This document shows positions 27,568 to 35,949 of a stretch of 64,000 bases of DNA, piece by piece. Made by a program: the position numbers and the translations under genes. The notes under the pieces were generated by a model. It was not told where the DNA came from. It was given only the letters and a program-made list of their open reading frames with translations, and did not search any database. How positions within the stretch are numbered: the stretch's first letter is position 1; each line of letters starts with the position of its first letter. Source of the stretch: Tistrella mobilis (GTDB lineage: Bacteria > Pseudomonadota > Alphaproteobacteria > Tistrellales > Tistrellaceae); assembly GCF_041468085.1 (NCBI RefSeq), contig NZ_CP121014.1, forward strand, positions 124,001 to 188,000. The letters run 5' to 3'.

Positions 27568-28246
27568 GAATCTCACGAGGTGCGGCCGGCACCGGCCGCA
27601 GGGCGGAGAGCACGAAATCGATGACATGCCGCCGCCGCCTGGAGACCTCGCGGGCCGAATCCAGATTGGTGCCGAAGATGGCGGACAATGTGTGGTTGTT
27701 GGCAAAGAAGAAATAAGCGAGGCCGGCGATCGAGATATAGACGTTGATCGCATCCATGTCGTCGCGGAACACGCCGTCACGGGCGCCGCGGGTCAGGGTT
27801 TCTTCAATCATCACGATCAAGGGCGAATGCATTGCCTGAATCTGGGGGGCATCCTTGATATGCCGGGCCTGGTGGCGGTTCTCGTCGTTGAGCAGGGCGA
27901 CCAGTTCGGGATGTTCGGCCAGATGATCGAAGGAGAAGCCGACCAGGCGTTCCATCGCCGCCACCGCCGGCAGGTCGGCCAGATGCAGCGCCTGTTCACG
28001 CGCGCGGATCTCGCCATAGACCTGTTCCAGCGCGGCGCGGAACAGGTCTTCCTTATTGCCGAAGTGATGATAAACCAATTGCTTGTTGACCCCGGCCCGC
28101 TGCGCGATCTCGTCGACCCGCGATCCGGCCAGGCCCTTGTCGGCGAATTCGGCGATCGCGGCGCTGAGCAAAGCGCGCCGTGTCGCCTCGGGATCGCGCT
28201 TCTGGCGAGCGGGGCGCTTGTCGTTCATCCGCGGGGAGTCGTTCAT
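27554..28246 (-). CDS. TetR family regulator of the ABC/DapA-like locus
   Basis: This is a one-component repressor-type protein of 230 residues from ATG 28246; ATG 28228 and 28273 are alternatives. The helix-turn-helix is SRVDEIAQRAGVNKQLVYHH, followed by FGNKEDLF. The C-terminal domain contains NVYISIAGLAYFFFANNHTL, typical of the TetR clade with large hydrophobic ligand pockets. It lies between the leftward ABC operon and the rightward binding-protein gene. Two near-identical palindromes flank it, one over each promoter region, so it probably represses both arms and itself until its ligand, perhaps the imported compound, appears. Confidence 0.92.
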   Translation of the reverse strand: MNDSPRMNDKRPARQKRDPEATRRALLSAAIAEFADKGLAGSRVDEIAQRAGVNKQLVYHHFGNKEDLFRAALEQVYGEIRAREQALHLADLPAVAAMERLVGFSFDHLAEHPELVALLNDENRHQARHIKDAPQIQAMHSPLIVMIEETLTRGARDGVFRDDMDAINVYISIAGLAYFFFANNHTLSAIFGTNLDSAREVSRRRRHVIDFVLSALRPVPAAPREIQSTV

Positions 28247-28264
28247 CGGGGCCACTTCCAGATT

Positions 28265-28282
28265 ATCAACCAACCAGTTGAT
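28265..28282. promoter_or_regulatory. Palindromic operator candidate, copy 2
   Basis: A perfect inverted repeat has arms ATCAAC and GTTGAT with the six-base spacer CAACCA. It lies 19 bases upstream of the TetR start and 140 bases upstream of the divergent binding-protein gene. The core TCAAC-N6-GTTGA is the same as in copy 1 at 27548-27567. Confidence 0.75.
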
Positions 28283-28421
28283 TTAACATTGCCCGGCGCC
28301 GGGGTGAAGCGCTAAGCTCGTCCGCGACAGGGCCGTAATGCCTTCCTTAGCACAATGGAAGCGGCGGTGCCGATCAGGGAAAAGTCTGGCCTCACCGGGA
28401 AAAGTCAGGGAGTTGAAGGGC

Positions 28422-29423
28422 ATGAAGATCACGGAGACCTCCGCAGCCGTTGCCGTCGCCATGGTCGCGACGGTCTGGGCACAGCCGGCCGCGGCGGCGG
28501 AACAGGTCGATCTGGTGCTGAACTGGGTGCCGACCGCCGACCATTCGCCCTATTACTACGCCAAGGCCCAGGGCTGGTATGAAGAGGCGGGCATCGATCT
28601 CGACATCCAGACCGGCAAGGGCTCGGGCGTTTCGGCCCAGCGTGTCGGCGCCGGGGCGTCGAAGATCGGCATCGCCGACATGGCGACGGCCCTGCTGGCG
28701 AAAAGCAAGGGCGCCGATCTCACCGCGGTGATGGTGGTCTATGCCAACTCCCCGCAAGGGTTCTACTGGTTGAAAAGCCGCGGCATCACCGGCCCTGCCG
28801 ACTTTCCCGGCCACAAGATCGGCAACCCGCCGAGCGATGCCTCGCGGGTGATGTGGCCGGCCTTCGCGCAGAAGGTGGGGATCGATCCCGGCTCGGTCAG
28901 CTTCGTGAATGTCAGCCCGCAGGCCAAGATGGCCTCGCTCAAGAGCGGCGCGATCGACGTCACCACCGATTTCTATAACGAGCACGACCTGAAGCTGCGC
29001 GAGTTCGGCGATGATCTGGGCTTCGTGGCCTGGCGCGATATCGGCATCAACCCCTATGGCAATGCGATCATCGTCAATGGCGGTTTCCTGAAGGACAAGC
29101 CCGAGGTGGTGAAGGCCTTCACCCGGGTCAGCCAGCGTGCCTTCGCCGCCTGCGTCCAGGACGTCACCCCCTGCCTTCAGGCCCTGCTGGCCGCCGCATC
29201 GGGGTTGACCGAAGCCAATCAGCGCGACCAGTGGAACCGGGTGAAAGAACTGATGCGCGACCCGACCACCACCGGCACGGCACTCGGCGCCTTCAGCCCT
29301 GAGCGGGTTGCGGCCGACTACCAGCTGGTCGAGACCTATTTCGGCATCGAAAAGCCCTTCGACGTGACCAGCGCCTATACCAACGACTTCCTGGACCCCG
29401 GGATCCGCATGACCGCGGAGTGA
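28422..29423 (+). CDS. ABC transporter substrate-binding protein, NMT1/THI5-like
   Basis: This is the periplasmic binding protein of the first ABC system. It is 333 residues, with a signal peptide at about 1-26 (MKITETSAAVAVAMVATVWA, then QPAAAA as the likely cleavage region). The mature start VDLVLNWVPTADHSPYYYAK is diagnostic of the NMT1/THI5 family, which binds pyrimidine-type and other small molecules. It is transcribed away from the permease-ATPase operon on the far side of the TetR gene, and the two transcripts probably respond to the same repressor. The frame is open from 28338, but the ATG at 28422 begins the signal peptide. Confidence 0.92.
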   Translation: MKITETSAAVAVAMVATVWAQPAAAAEQVDLVLNWVPTADHSPYYYAKAQGWYEEAGIDLDIQTGKGSGVSAQRVGAGASKIGIADMATALLAKSKGADLTAVMVVYANSPQGFYWLKSRGITGPADFPGHKIGNPPSDASRVMWPAFAQKVGIDPGSVSFVNVSPQAKMASLKSGAIDVTTDFYNEHDLKLREFGDDLGFVAWRDIGINPYGNAIIVNGGFLKDKPEVVKAFTRVSQRAFAACVQDVTPCLQALLAAASGLTEANQRDQWNRVKELMRDPTTTGTALGAFSPERVAADYQLVETYFGIEKPFDVTSAYTNDFLDPGIRMTAE

Positions 29424-29552
29424 CCGGCACGATTGTATCCATTTCAGACGCAGTCCGGCCGAAATCGGCCGGATTGTGGGATGTGGTGGTCGGGTCTATC
29501 TTCCTCTCAACGGTCCCGCGGTGGACCTCCCGCAAGCAGGGGAAACAGGATC

Positions 29553-30254
29553 ATGACCACCATCATCCGTCGTGCAGAAGACCGGGGCCATGTCGATTTC
29601 GGCTGGCTGAACAGCCATCACAGCTTCTCCTTCGGGCATTATTTCGACCCGAACCACATGGGCTTCGGCCCGCTGCGGGTGATCAACGACGACCGGGTGG
29701 CCCCGGCCGGCGGCTTCCCCACCCATCCGCATCGCGACATGGAGATCATCTCCTATGTTCTGGAGGGCGGGCTTGAGCATCGCGACAGCCTGGGCACCGG
29801 CTCGGTGATCCGCCCGGGCGACGTGCAGAGGATGAGCGCGGGCACCGGCATCCGGCACAGCGAGTTCAACGCCTCGCGCACCGAGCCGGTGCATTTCCTG
29901 CAGATCTGGATCATCCCCGAGGCCGAGGGGCTGGCCCCCGGCTACGAACAGAAGACCTTTGCCGAGGCCGAGAAGACCGGCCGGCTGCGTCTGGTCGGCT
30001 CCCGCACCGGCCGCGAGGGCTCCATCACCATCCATCGTGATGTCGACCTCTATGCCGGGCTTCTGCCGGAAGGCGCCGCCGCCAGCCATGATCTGGCCCA
30101 GGGCCGCATCGCCTGGGTCCAGGTCGCCCGCGGCAGGGTGAAGCTGGGCGACGAGGTGCTGAAGGAAGGCGACGGCGCCGCCATCACCGGCGGCCGCATC
30201 GACCTTGCCGGGCTCGACGGCGCCGAGGTGCTGGTCTTCGACATGGCGGCGTGA
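29553..30254 (+). CDS. Pirin family protein (YhhW-like bicupin)
   Basis: This cupin protein of 233 residues starts at the ATG at 29553, after a GGAAACAGGA site. Metal-binding histidines are seen in GFPTHPHRDMEIISYVLEG (two His and the Glu/Asp region) and in GTGIRHSEFN. Pirins of this type have quercetin dioxygenase-like or stress-related roles. The natural substrate is not known. The 129-base gap before it holds an AT-mixed stretch without a clear promoter. Confidence 0.92.
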   Translation: MTTIIRRAEDRGHVDFGWLNSHHSFSFGHYFDPNHMGFGPLRVINDDRVAPAGGFPTHPHRDMEIISYVLEGGLEHRDSLGTGSVIRPGDVQRMSAGTGIRHSEFNASRTEPVHFLQIWIIPEAEGLAPGYEQKTFAEAEKTGRLRLVGSRTGREGSITIHRDVDLYAGLLPEGAAASHDLAQGRIAWVQVARGRVKLGDEVLKEGDGAAITGGRIDLAGLDGAEVLVFDMAA

Positions 30255-30394
30255 CGCCGGGCATATCATGGCGCCCGCCCCGAATCGGGAACGGGTCGGA
30301 TCGTGCAATCCGGCGCGGGCGTCTTCTTGCGTGTTGCGGGCCATGATCCGGACCGGGGGCTTCGAAAATCGGCCGCGGCGGGTCATGAATGGAA

Positions 30395-30423
30395 TTGAAG
30401 CGCGGCGACCCGGCTTACATAGT
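30395..30423 (+). promoter_or_regulatory. Candidate promoter of ilvD
   Basis: TTGAAG (30395-30400) and CATAGT (30418-30423) are spaced by 17 bases in the 272-base gap between the pirin gene and ilvD. A GGTATACC palindrome follows at 30426-30433. I see no leader peptide or hairpin attenuator in the rest of the gap. The match is modest. Confidence 0.35.
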
Positions 30424-30526
30424 GTGGTATACCGTGCCCGCCGTCCCCGGGGCCGATTTCCGGGGCGGTACACAAGAAGCCCATATGCGCGCCCGTCTCC
30501 GCGCGCCGCGTCCTTGAGGATCCCCC

Positions 30527-32368
30527 ATGCCCGCCTATCGTTCCCGCACCACCACCCATGGCCGCAACATGGCCGGCGCCCGCGGCCTGTGGCGCGCGAC
30601 CGGCATGAAGGACGAGGATTTCGGCAAGCCGATCATTGCCGTGGTCAACTCCTTCACCCAGTTCGTGCCCGGCCATGTGCACCTCAAGGATCTGGGGCAG
30701 ATGGTGGCGCGCGAGATCGAAAGCGCGGGCGGTGTCGCCAAGGAATTCAACACCATCGCGGTCGATGACGGTATCGCCATGGGCCATGACGGCATGCTGT
30801 ATTCGCTGCCCTCGCGCGAGCTGATCGCCGACAGCGTCGAATACATGGTCAATGCCCATTGCGCCGATGCGATGGTCTGCATCTCCAACTGCGACAAGAT
30901 CACCCCCGGCATGCTGATGGCGGCGCTGCGCCTCAACATTCCGGTGGTCTTCGTCTCGGGCGGGCCGATGGAGGCCGGCAAGGTGGTGCTGGGCGGCGAG
31001 AAGAAGGCGCTGGATCTGGTCGATGCCATGGTCGCCGCCGCCGACGACCGGATTTCGGAAGAGGACGTCAAGGTCATCGAGCGGTCGGCCTGCCCGACCT
31101 GCGGGTCGTGCTCGGGCATGTTCACCGCCAATTCGATGAACTGCCTGACCGAGGCGCTGGGCCTGTCGCTGCCGGGCAACGGCTCGACGCTCGCCACCCA
31201 TGCCGACCGCAAGCGGCTGTTCCTGGAAGCCGGCCATCTGATCGTCGATCTGGCCCGGCGCTATTACGAACAGGACGATGCCACCGCTCTGCCGCGCAGC
31301 ATCGCCACCCGGGCGGCGTTCGAGAATGCCATGACGCTGGACATCGCCATGGGCGGGTCGACCAACACCGTGCTGCACCTGCTGGCCGCCGCACAGGAAG
31401 GCGAGGTCGATTTCACCATGGCCGATATCGACCGGCTGTCGCGGCGGGTGCCGGTGCTGTGCAAGGTGGCGCCCGCCGTCAGCCATGTGCATATGGAAGA
31501 CGTCCACCACGCCGGCGGCATCATGGCGATCCTGGGCGAGCTGGACCGTGCGGGCCTGCTGGATACCTCGGTGCCGACGGTCCATGCCGAGACGCTGGGC
31601 CATGCGCTCGACCGCTGGGACGTGAAGCGGACAGATGCCGTCTCGGTGCATGATTTCTACCGTGCCGCCCCCGGCGGCGTGCCGACCCAGACCGCCTTCA
31701 GCCAGGATCGCCGCTTCGATGCCGTCGATCTGGATCGCGCGGCCGGCGTCATCCGCGATGTCGACCATGCCTATTCGAAGGATGGCGGCCTGGCGGTGCT
31801 GTTCGGCAACATCGCGCTCGACGGCTGCATCGTGAAGACGGCGGGTGTGGACGAGTCTATCCTCACCTTCAAGGGCCCGGCGCGGATCTTCGAAAGCCAG
31901 GATGCGGCGGTGTCCGGCATTCTGGGCGGCAGGGTTGCCGCCGGCGATGTGGTGCTGATCCGCTATGAAGGCCCGCGCGGCGGCCCGGGCATGCAGGAAA
32001 TGCTCTATCCGACCAGCTACCTCAAGTCCAAGGGCCTGGGCAAGACCTGCGCGCTGGTGACCGATGGCCGGTTCTCGGGCGGGTCCTCGGGCCTGTCGAT
32101 CGGCCATGTCTCGCCGGAAGCGGCCGAAGGCGGCGCCATCGGCCTGGTGGAAGAAGGCGACATCATCGAGATCGACATCCCCGCCCGCCGCATCCATCTG
32201 GCGGTCGACGACGACACCCTGGCCGCGCGGCGTGCGGCGCAGGAGGCGAAGGGCTGGAAGCCCGCCCAGCCGCGCGCCCGCAAGGTGTCGAAGGCGCTGC
32301 AGGCCTATGCCATGCTGACCACCAGCGCAGCCCGGGGGGCGGTGCGCCGGATCCCCGCCGCGGACTGA
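30527..32368 (+). CDS. ilvD: Dihydroxy-acid dehydratase
   Basis: This Fe-S enzyme dehydrates 2,3-dihydroxy-isovalerate and -methylvalerate in branched-chain amino acid synthesis. At 613 residues it is close to the E. coli enzyme. It starts with the typical [19 protein letters not shown]. The cluster cysteines are in [12 protein letters not shown] and [18 protein letters not shown], and the C-terminal [19 protein letters not shown] is the substrate-binding segment. It is monocistronic here, followed by a strong hairpin at 32396. Confidence 0.97.
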   Translation: MPAYRSRTTTHGRNMAGARGLWRATGMKDEDFGKPIIAVVNSFTQFVPGHVHLKDLGQMVAREIESAGGVAKEFNTIAVDDGIAMGHDGMLYSLPSRELIADSVEYMVNAHCADAMVCISNCDKITPGMLMAALRLNIPVVFVSGGPMEAGKVVLGGEKKALDLVDAMVAAADDRISEEDVKVIERSACPTCGSCSGMFTANSMNCLTEALGLSLPGNGSTLATHADRKRLFLEAGHLIVDLARRYYEQDDATALPRSIATRAAFENAMTLDIAMGGSTNTVLHLLAAAQEGEVDFTMADIDRLSRRVPVLCKVAPAVSHVHMEDVHHAGGIMAILGELDRAGLLDTSVPTVHAETLGHALDRWDVKRTDAVSVHDFYRAAPGGVPTQTAFSQDRRFDAVDLDRAAGVIRDVDHAYSKDGGLAVLFGNIALDGCIVKTAGVDESILTFKGPARIFESQDAAVSGILGGRVAAGDVVLIRYEGPRGGPGMQEMLYPTSYLKSKGLGKTCALVTDGRFSGGSSGLSIGHVSPEAAEGGAIGLVEEGDIIEIDIPARRIHLAVDDDTLAARRAAQEAKGWKPAQPRARKVSKALQAYAMLTTSAARGAVRRIPAAD

Positions 32369-32395
32369 TCCCTCCGCCCGGTCCTGACGGCTGCG

Positions 32396-32427
32396 AACCC
32401 CCGCCATCGGCTGCGATGGCGGGGGTT
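32396..32427 (+). terminator. Strong stem-loop after ilvD
   Basis: A perfect 13-bp stem (AACCCCCGCCATC with GATGGCGGGGGTT) closes a six-base loop, 28 bases after the ilvD stop. No long T tract follows, as is common in GC-rich genomes. Confidence 0.75.
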
Positions 32428-32469
32428 CCTGCGTCTGTCGCCGGATCATTCTGCGATATGTATAGGCAA

Positions 32470-32499
32470 TTGACGCCGGGCGATCCGCTGTGCTGCTAT
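32470..32499 (+). promoter_or_regulatory. Candidate promoter of the second ABC operon
   Basis: TTGACG (32470-32475) and TGCTAT (32494-32499) are separated by 18 bases, about 100 bases before the binding-protein start. The rest of the gap holds no other feature I recognise. Confidence 0.4.
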
Positions 32500-32596
32500 G
32501 AGTTTACGCAAAGCAACGACCCGCGGCACGATCCGCGGGCGCAGGGGTGACCGGGTCAGGACCATCAGTGTCCGTTCACATACGGGGGACCAGTTC

Positions 32597-33559
32597 ATGA
32601 AGCTTCGTCGGACTATCGGCATGGCCGCCGCCATGGCCGGTCTGGCGGCCGTGGCGATCGCCGCGCCCGCCTCCGCCGAGACCACAAAGGTGACCATCGG
32701 CCTGTCGGGCTGGACCGGCTTCGCGCCGCTGACGCTGGCGAAAGAGGCCGGCATCTTCGAAAAGCACGGGCTGGACGTCACCCTGAAGAAGATCCCGCAG
32801 GCCAGCCGGCATCTGGCGCTCGCCTCGGGCGACATCCAGTGCGCGGCGACGACCGTTGAGACCTGGATCGTGTGGAATGCCAACGGCGTGGCTGCGAAGC
32901 AGATCTTCCAGATGGACAAGTCCTATGGCGCCGACGGCATCGCGGTGCGTGGTGGCGTGAACGGGTTCGCCGATCTGAAGGGCAAGACGGTCGCGGCCTC
33001 GGCGCCCGGCACCTCGCCCTATTTCCTGCTCGCCTGGATGCTGCACAAGAACGGCATGAAGATGTCGGATGTGAAGGTGGTGAACATGGAGCCGGGGCCG
33101 GCGGCCCAGGCCTTCGTCGCCGACCAGAACGATGCGGCGATGACCTACGAGCCCTATCTCTCCACCGTCCGCAACGCCCCCGACAAGGGCAAGATCCTGG
33201 CGACCACGCTGGATTATCCGGCGGTGATGGATACCGTCGGCTGCACCCCGGCCTTCCTGTCGGAAAACCCCGCCGCCGGCAAGGCGCTGGCCGACAGCTA
33301 TTTCGCGGCGCTTGAGATGATCGCGGCCGAGAAGGACAAGGCCTATGGCATCATGGGCGCCGATGTGAAGCAGACCGCCGAGGCCTTCGGCAATTCGGCG
33401 CAGTATCTGCGCTGGCAGGACAAGGCGGCGAACCAGGCCTTCTTCGAGGGCGAGTTCAAGACCTTCTCGGCCGAGGCGGCCGATCTGCTGCTCGAAATCG
33501 GCGTGATCAAGCAGAAGCCGGATCTCGACGCCATCGTCGACACCAGCTACATCAAGTAA
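32597..33559 (+). CDS. ABC transporter substrate-binding protein (nitrate/sulfonate/taurine class)
   Basis: This periplasmic protein of 320 residues has a clear signal peptide (MKLRRTIGMAAAMAGLAAVA, cleavage probably after the following ASA near residue 27). The mature protein has VTIGLSGWTGFAPLTLAKEA and SGDIQCAATTVETWIVW, typical of the SsuA/TauA/NrtA class. The permease and ATPase genes follow, completing an import system. The substrate cannot be told apart within the class (sulfonates, nitrate, cyanate, thiamine precursors). The frame is open from 32498, but the signal peptide fixes the ATG at 32597. Confidence 0.92.
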   Translation: MKLRRTIGMAAAMAGLAAVAIAAPASAETTKVTIGLSGWTGFAPLTLAKEAGIFEKHGLDVTLKKIPQASRHLALASGDIQCAATTVETWIVWNANGVAAKQIFQMDKSYGADGIAVRGGVNGFADLKGKTVAASAPGTSPYFLLAWMLHKNGMKMSDVKVVNMEPGPAAQAFVADQNDAAMTYEPYLSTVRNAPDKGKILATTLDYPAVMDTVGCTPAFLSENPAAGKALADSYFAALEMIAAEKDKAYGIMGADVKQTAEAFGNSAQYLRWQDKAANQAFFEGEFKTFSAEAADLLLEIGVIKQKPDLDAIVDTSYIK

Positions 33560-33678
33560 CACGTGGCCGGTGATTCGCGGGGGGGTGATCCGCGGGGGGG
33601 TGGGGGCACGGCCCTCCGCCCCCTCCATCCGCGGCCTCCGTCGCTGTCTCTCTCCGACCCAAAGACCTGGTTGAACCC

Positions 33679-34455
33679 ATGCTCCGACCTTTCGAGCCGG
33701 TCAGCCCGCGCACGCGGATCCTGCTCGGCATCGGCTTTTTCGTGCTGTTCACGGCCGGCTGGGCGGTGGCGACCTTCGGCGGCTTCGTCTCGCCGACCTT
33801 CCTTGCCGATCCGCTCACCATGCTCGCCGATGGCTGGTCGCTGCTGGCCGACCAGGGCTTCCTGTCCGATATCGGCATGACCGTCTGGCGGGTGGTGGGC
33901 GGCTTCGCCATGGCCGCCGTCATCGCCGTGCCGCTCGGCATCGCCATGGGCGCCTACAAGCCGATCGAGGCGCTGTTCGAGCCTTTCGTCTCCTTTGCCC
34001 GCTATTTGCCGGCCTCGGCCTTCGTGCCGCTGCTGATCCTCTGGGCCGGCATCGGCGAGATGCAGAAGCTGCTGGTGATCTTCATCGGCTCGGTCTTCCA
34101 GATCACCCTGATGGTGGCGGTGCAGGTCGGCGCCACCCGGCGTGATCTGGTCGAAGCGGCCTATACCCTGGGTGCGCGTGACCGCGGCATCCTCCGCCGG
34201 GTGCTGCTGCCGGCCAATGCCCCCGACATCGCCGAGACCCTGCGCCTGGTGCTGGGCTGGGCCTGGACCTATGTCATCGTGGCCGAGCTGATCGGCGCCT
34301 CCTCGGGCATCGGTTACATGATCATCAACTCCCAGGCGCTGATGGCCACCGGCCAGATCATCTTCGGCATCATCGTCATCGGCGTGATCGGGCTGATTTC
34401 CGACGTGTTGTTCAAGCTGGCGAATCGCCGTCTCTTCGCATGGCGGCTGGCATGA
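33679..34455 (+). CDS. ABC transporter permease (SsuC/TauC class)
   Basis: This inner-membrane permease of 258 residues has about six helices. The BPD EAA loop is VGATRRDLVEAAYTLGARDRG, shown here by its core DLVEAAYTLGA. The last codons overlap the ATPase start. The 119-base gap before it is purine-poor and holds a GGGGGGGTG-rich stretch without other features. Confidence 0.92.
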   Translation: MLRPFEPVSPRTRILLGIGFFVLFTAGWAVATFGGFVSPTFLADPLTMLADGWSLLADQGFLSDIGMTVWRVVGGFAMAAVIAVPLGIAMGAYKPIEALFEPFVSFARYLPASAFVPLLILWAGIGEMQKLLVIFIGSVFQITLMVAVQVGATRRDLVEAAYTLGARDRGILRRVLLPANAPDIAETLRLVLGWAWTYVIVAELIGASSGIGYMIINSQALMATGQIIFGIIVIGVIGLISDVLFKLANRRLFAWRLA

Positions 34456-35240
34456 GCGGCGGGCTGATCGTCGAGAACGTCAGCCGCACCTTTCCGGGTG
34501 TGCGCGGCGGCAAGCCGACGCTGGCGCTCCAGCCCACCGATCTGGTGGTGCCGGACAATGATTTCGTGTCGATCCTGGGGCCGTCGGGCTGCGGCAAGTC
34601 GACCCTGCTCAGGATCATCGCCGGGCTCGACCGGCCGTCGACCGGGCGGGTGACGCTCGACGGGCGTGAGATCACCGGCCCCGGCGCCGATCGGGGCATG
34701 GTCTTCCAGTCCTACACTCTGTTTCCCTGGCTGACCGTCGAACAGAATATCGGCTTCGGCCTGCGCGAGAAGGGCATGGCAGAGGCGGAGCGGCGCGAGA
34801 TCGTCGGGCGCTTCATCGATCAGGTCGGGTTGCGCGGCTTCGAAAATCACTGGCCCAAGCAGCTCTCGGGCGGCATGCAGCAGCGCACCGCCATCGCGCG
34901 GGCGCTGGCCAACGACCCCAAGATCCTGCTGCTCGACGAGCCCTTCGGCGCGCTCGACAACCAGACCCGCGGGCTGATGCAGGAACTCCTTCTCGGCATC
35001 TGGGAAAGCGCCCGCAAGACCGTCATCTTCGTCACCCACGACATCGAAGAGGCGATCTTCGTGGGCTCGCGCGTCATCACCATGTCGGCCCGCCCCGGCC
35101 GGATCAAGGCGATCACGCCGGTGCCGCTCGCCCATCCGCGCCATTACACCGTCAAATCCAGCCCGGACTTCAGCGAACTCCGCGCAAAGCTGACCGAGGA
35201 GATCCGGGCGGAGGCGATCCGGGCGGCGGGGGATCATTGA
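34452..35240 (+). CDS. ABC transporter ATP-binding protein (SsuB/TauB class)
   Basis: This is the ATPase of the second import system, with 262 residues from the ATG at 34452, which overlaps the permease stop as ATGA. An ATG at 34440 is an alternative. Walker A is GPSGCGKST, the signature LSGGMQQR, Walker B ILLLDEPFGALD and the switch histidine VTHDIEEA. The terminator-like hairpin at 35245-35266 ends the operon. Confidence 0.94.
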   Translation: MSGGLIVENVSRTFPGVRGGKPTLALQPTDLVVPDNDFVSILGPSGCGKSTLLRIIAGLDRPSTGRVTLDGREITGPGADRGMVFQSYTLFPWLTVEQNIGFGLREKGMAEAERREIVGRFIDQVGLRGFENHWPKQLSGGMQQRTAIARALANDPKILLLDEPFGALDNQTRGLMQELLLGIWESARKTVIFVTHDIEEAIFVGSRVITMSARPGRIKAITPVPLAHPRHYTVKSSPDFSELRAKLTEEIRAEAIRAAGDH

Positions 35241-35244
35241 TCGC

Positions 35245-35266
35245 AGCCCCCGTTACCGGGGGGGCT
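35245..35266 (+). terminator. Hairpin after the second ABC operon
   Basis: AGCCCCC and GGGGGCT form a 7-bp stem around an eight-base loop, five bases after the ATPase stop. A short CTTGTC follows. Confidence 0.6.
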
Positions 35267-35292
35267 TGTCGTGGAGCGCGGGCGAGCTTATT

Positions 35293-35310
35293 GTCATTCA
35301 AGTGAATGAC
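35293..35310. promoter_or_regulatory. Palindromic operator of the RelB/ParE pair
   Basis: A perfect inverted repeat, GTCATTCA and TGAATGAC with a two-base centre, lies 29 bases before the antitoxin start. Ribbon-helix-helix antitoxins usually bind such sites to repress their own operon, so this is the probable autoregulation site. Confidence 0.75.
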
Positions 35311-35338
35311 ACCCGGCCTCTCGCGGCAGGAGGATAGA

Positions 35339-35641
35339 ATGGCGGTCACGGCTCTGGTTCAGGCGCGCATCGACGCCGAGGTGAAGGAGAAGGCGAGTGC
35401 GGTGCTCGACGGTGTCGGGCTCACCCTCTCGGATGTCGTGCGCATCGTCCTGACCCGGGTGGCGCGGGAAGGGGCATTGCCCCCCGGCCTCGTCACCGAT
35501 CCGGCCACCCATGATGCCTGGTTCCGCGCCCGGGTGCAGGAGGCGCTCGACGACACGGCCGGCGATCTCTCTCATGACGAGGTGAACGCCCGTCTTGCCG
35601 CCCGCCGGGAGGCAGCGCTCCGGCGGGCCGGCGGCGCGTGA
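35339..35641 (+). CDS. RelB/DinJ family antitoxin
   Basis: This is a small ribbon-helix-helix antitoxin of 100 residues. It begins AVTALVQARIDAEVKEKASAV, the classic RelB/DinJ N-terminus, followed by LGLTLSDVVRI-like residues (GVGLTLSDVVRIVLTRVA). The C-terminal part, rich in Asp, Ala and Arg, should wrap the toxin. The ATG at 35339 follows AGGAGG. The toxin gene overlaps it by four bases (GTGA). Confidence 0.92.
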   Translation: MAVTALVQARIDAEVKEKASAVLDGVGLTLSDVVRIVLTRVAREGALPPGLVTDPATHDAWFRARVQEALDDTAGDLSHDEVNARLAARREAALRRAGGA

Positions 35642-35925
35642 GGATCATCTGGTCCCGCTTCGCGGCCCTGGACCGCGAGCGGATTTTCGACCGCATCGCC
35701 GCGCATGATCTTGGCGCGGCGATCGGTATCGATGAACGAATTCAGCAGCAGTCGTCGGATCTGGCCCGGTTCCCGCAGCGGGGCCGGCCGGGCAGGATCC
35801 CCGGGACCCGCGAACTGGTCATCCACGGCACGCCTTACATCCTGGCCTATCGGCCGGGTGAAGAGACCGTCCGGCTCCTGCGCCTGCTGCACGGCGCCCA
35901 GCTCTGGCCCGACGAGCTGGAGTAA
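35638..35925 (+). CDS. RelE/ParE family toxin
   Basis: This 95-residue toxin starts with GTG, overlapping the antitoxin stop. The pattern DLARFPQRGRPGRIPGTREL, then YILAYR and LLRLLHGAQLWP, is that of ParE/RelE toxins, with the conserved Arg-rich middle and the VLRVLH.A...P end. ParE-like members inhibit gyrase and RelE-like members cleave mRNA; which applies here is open. The genes sit between an ABC operon and a convergent TPP enzyme gene. Confidence 0.9.
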   Translation: MRIIWSRFAALDRERIFDRIAAHDLGAAIGIDERIQQQSSDLARFPQRGRPGRIPGTRELVIHGTPYILAYRPGEETVRLLRLLHGAQLWPDELE

Positions 35926-35949
35926 CGGCCCGTCGCGCGATTGCCGTCG

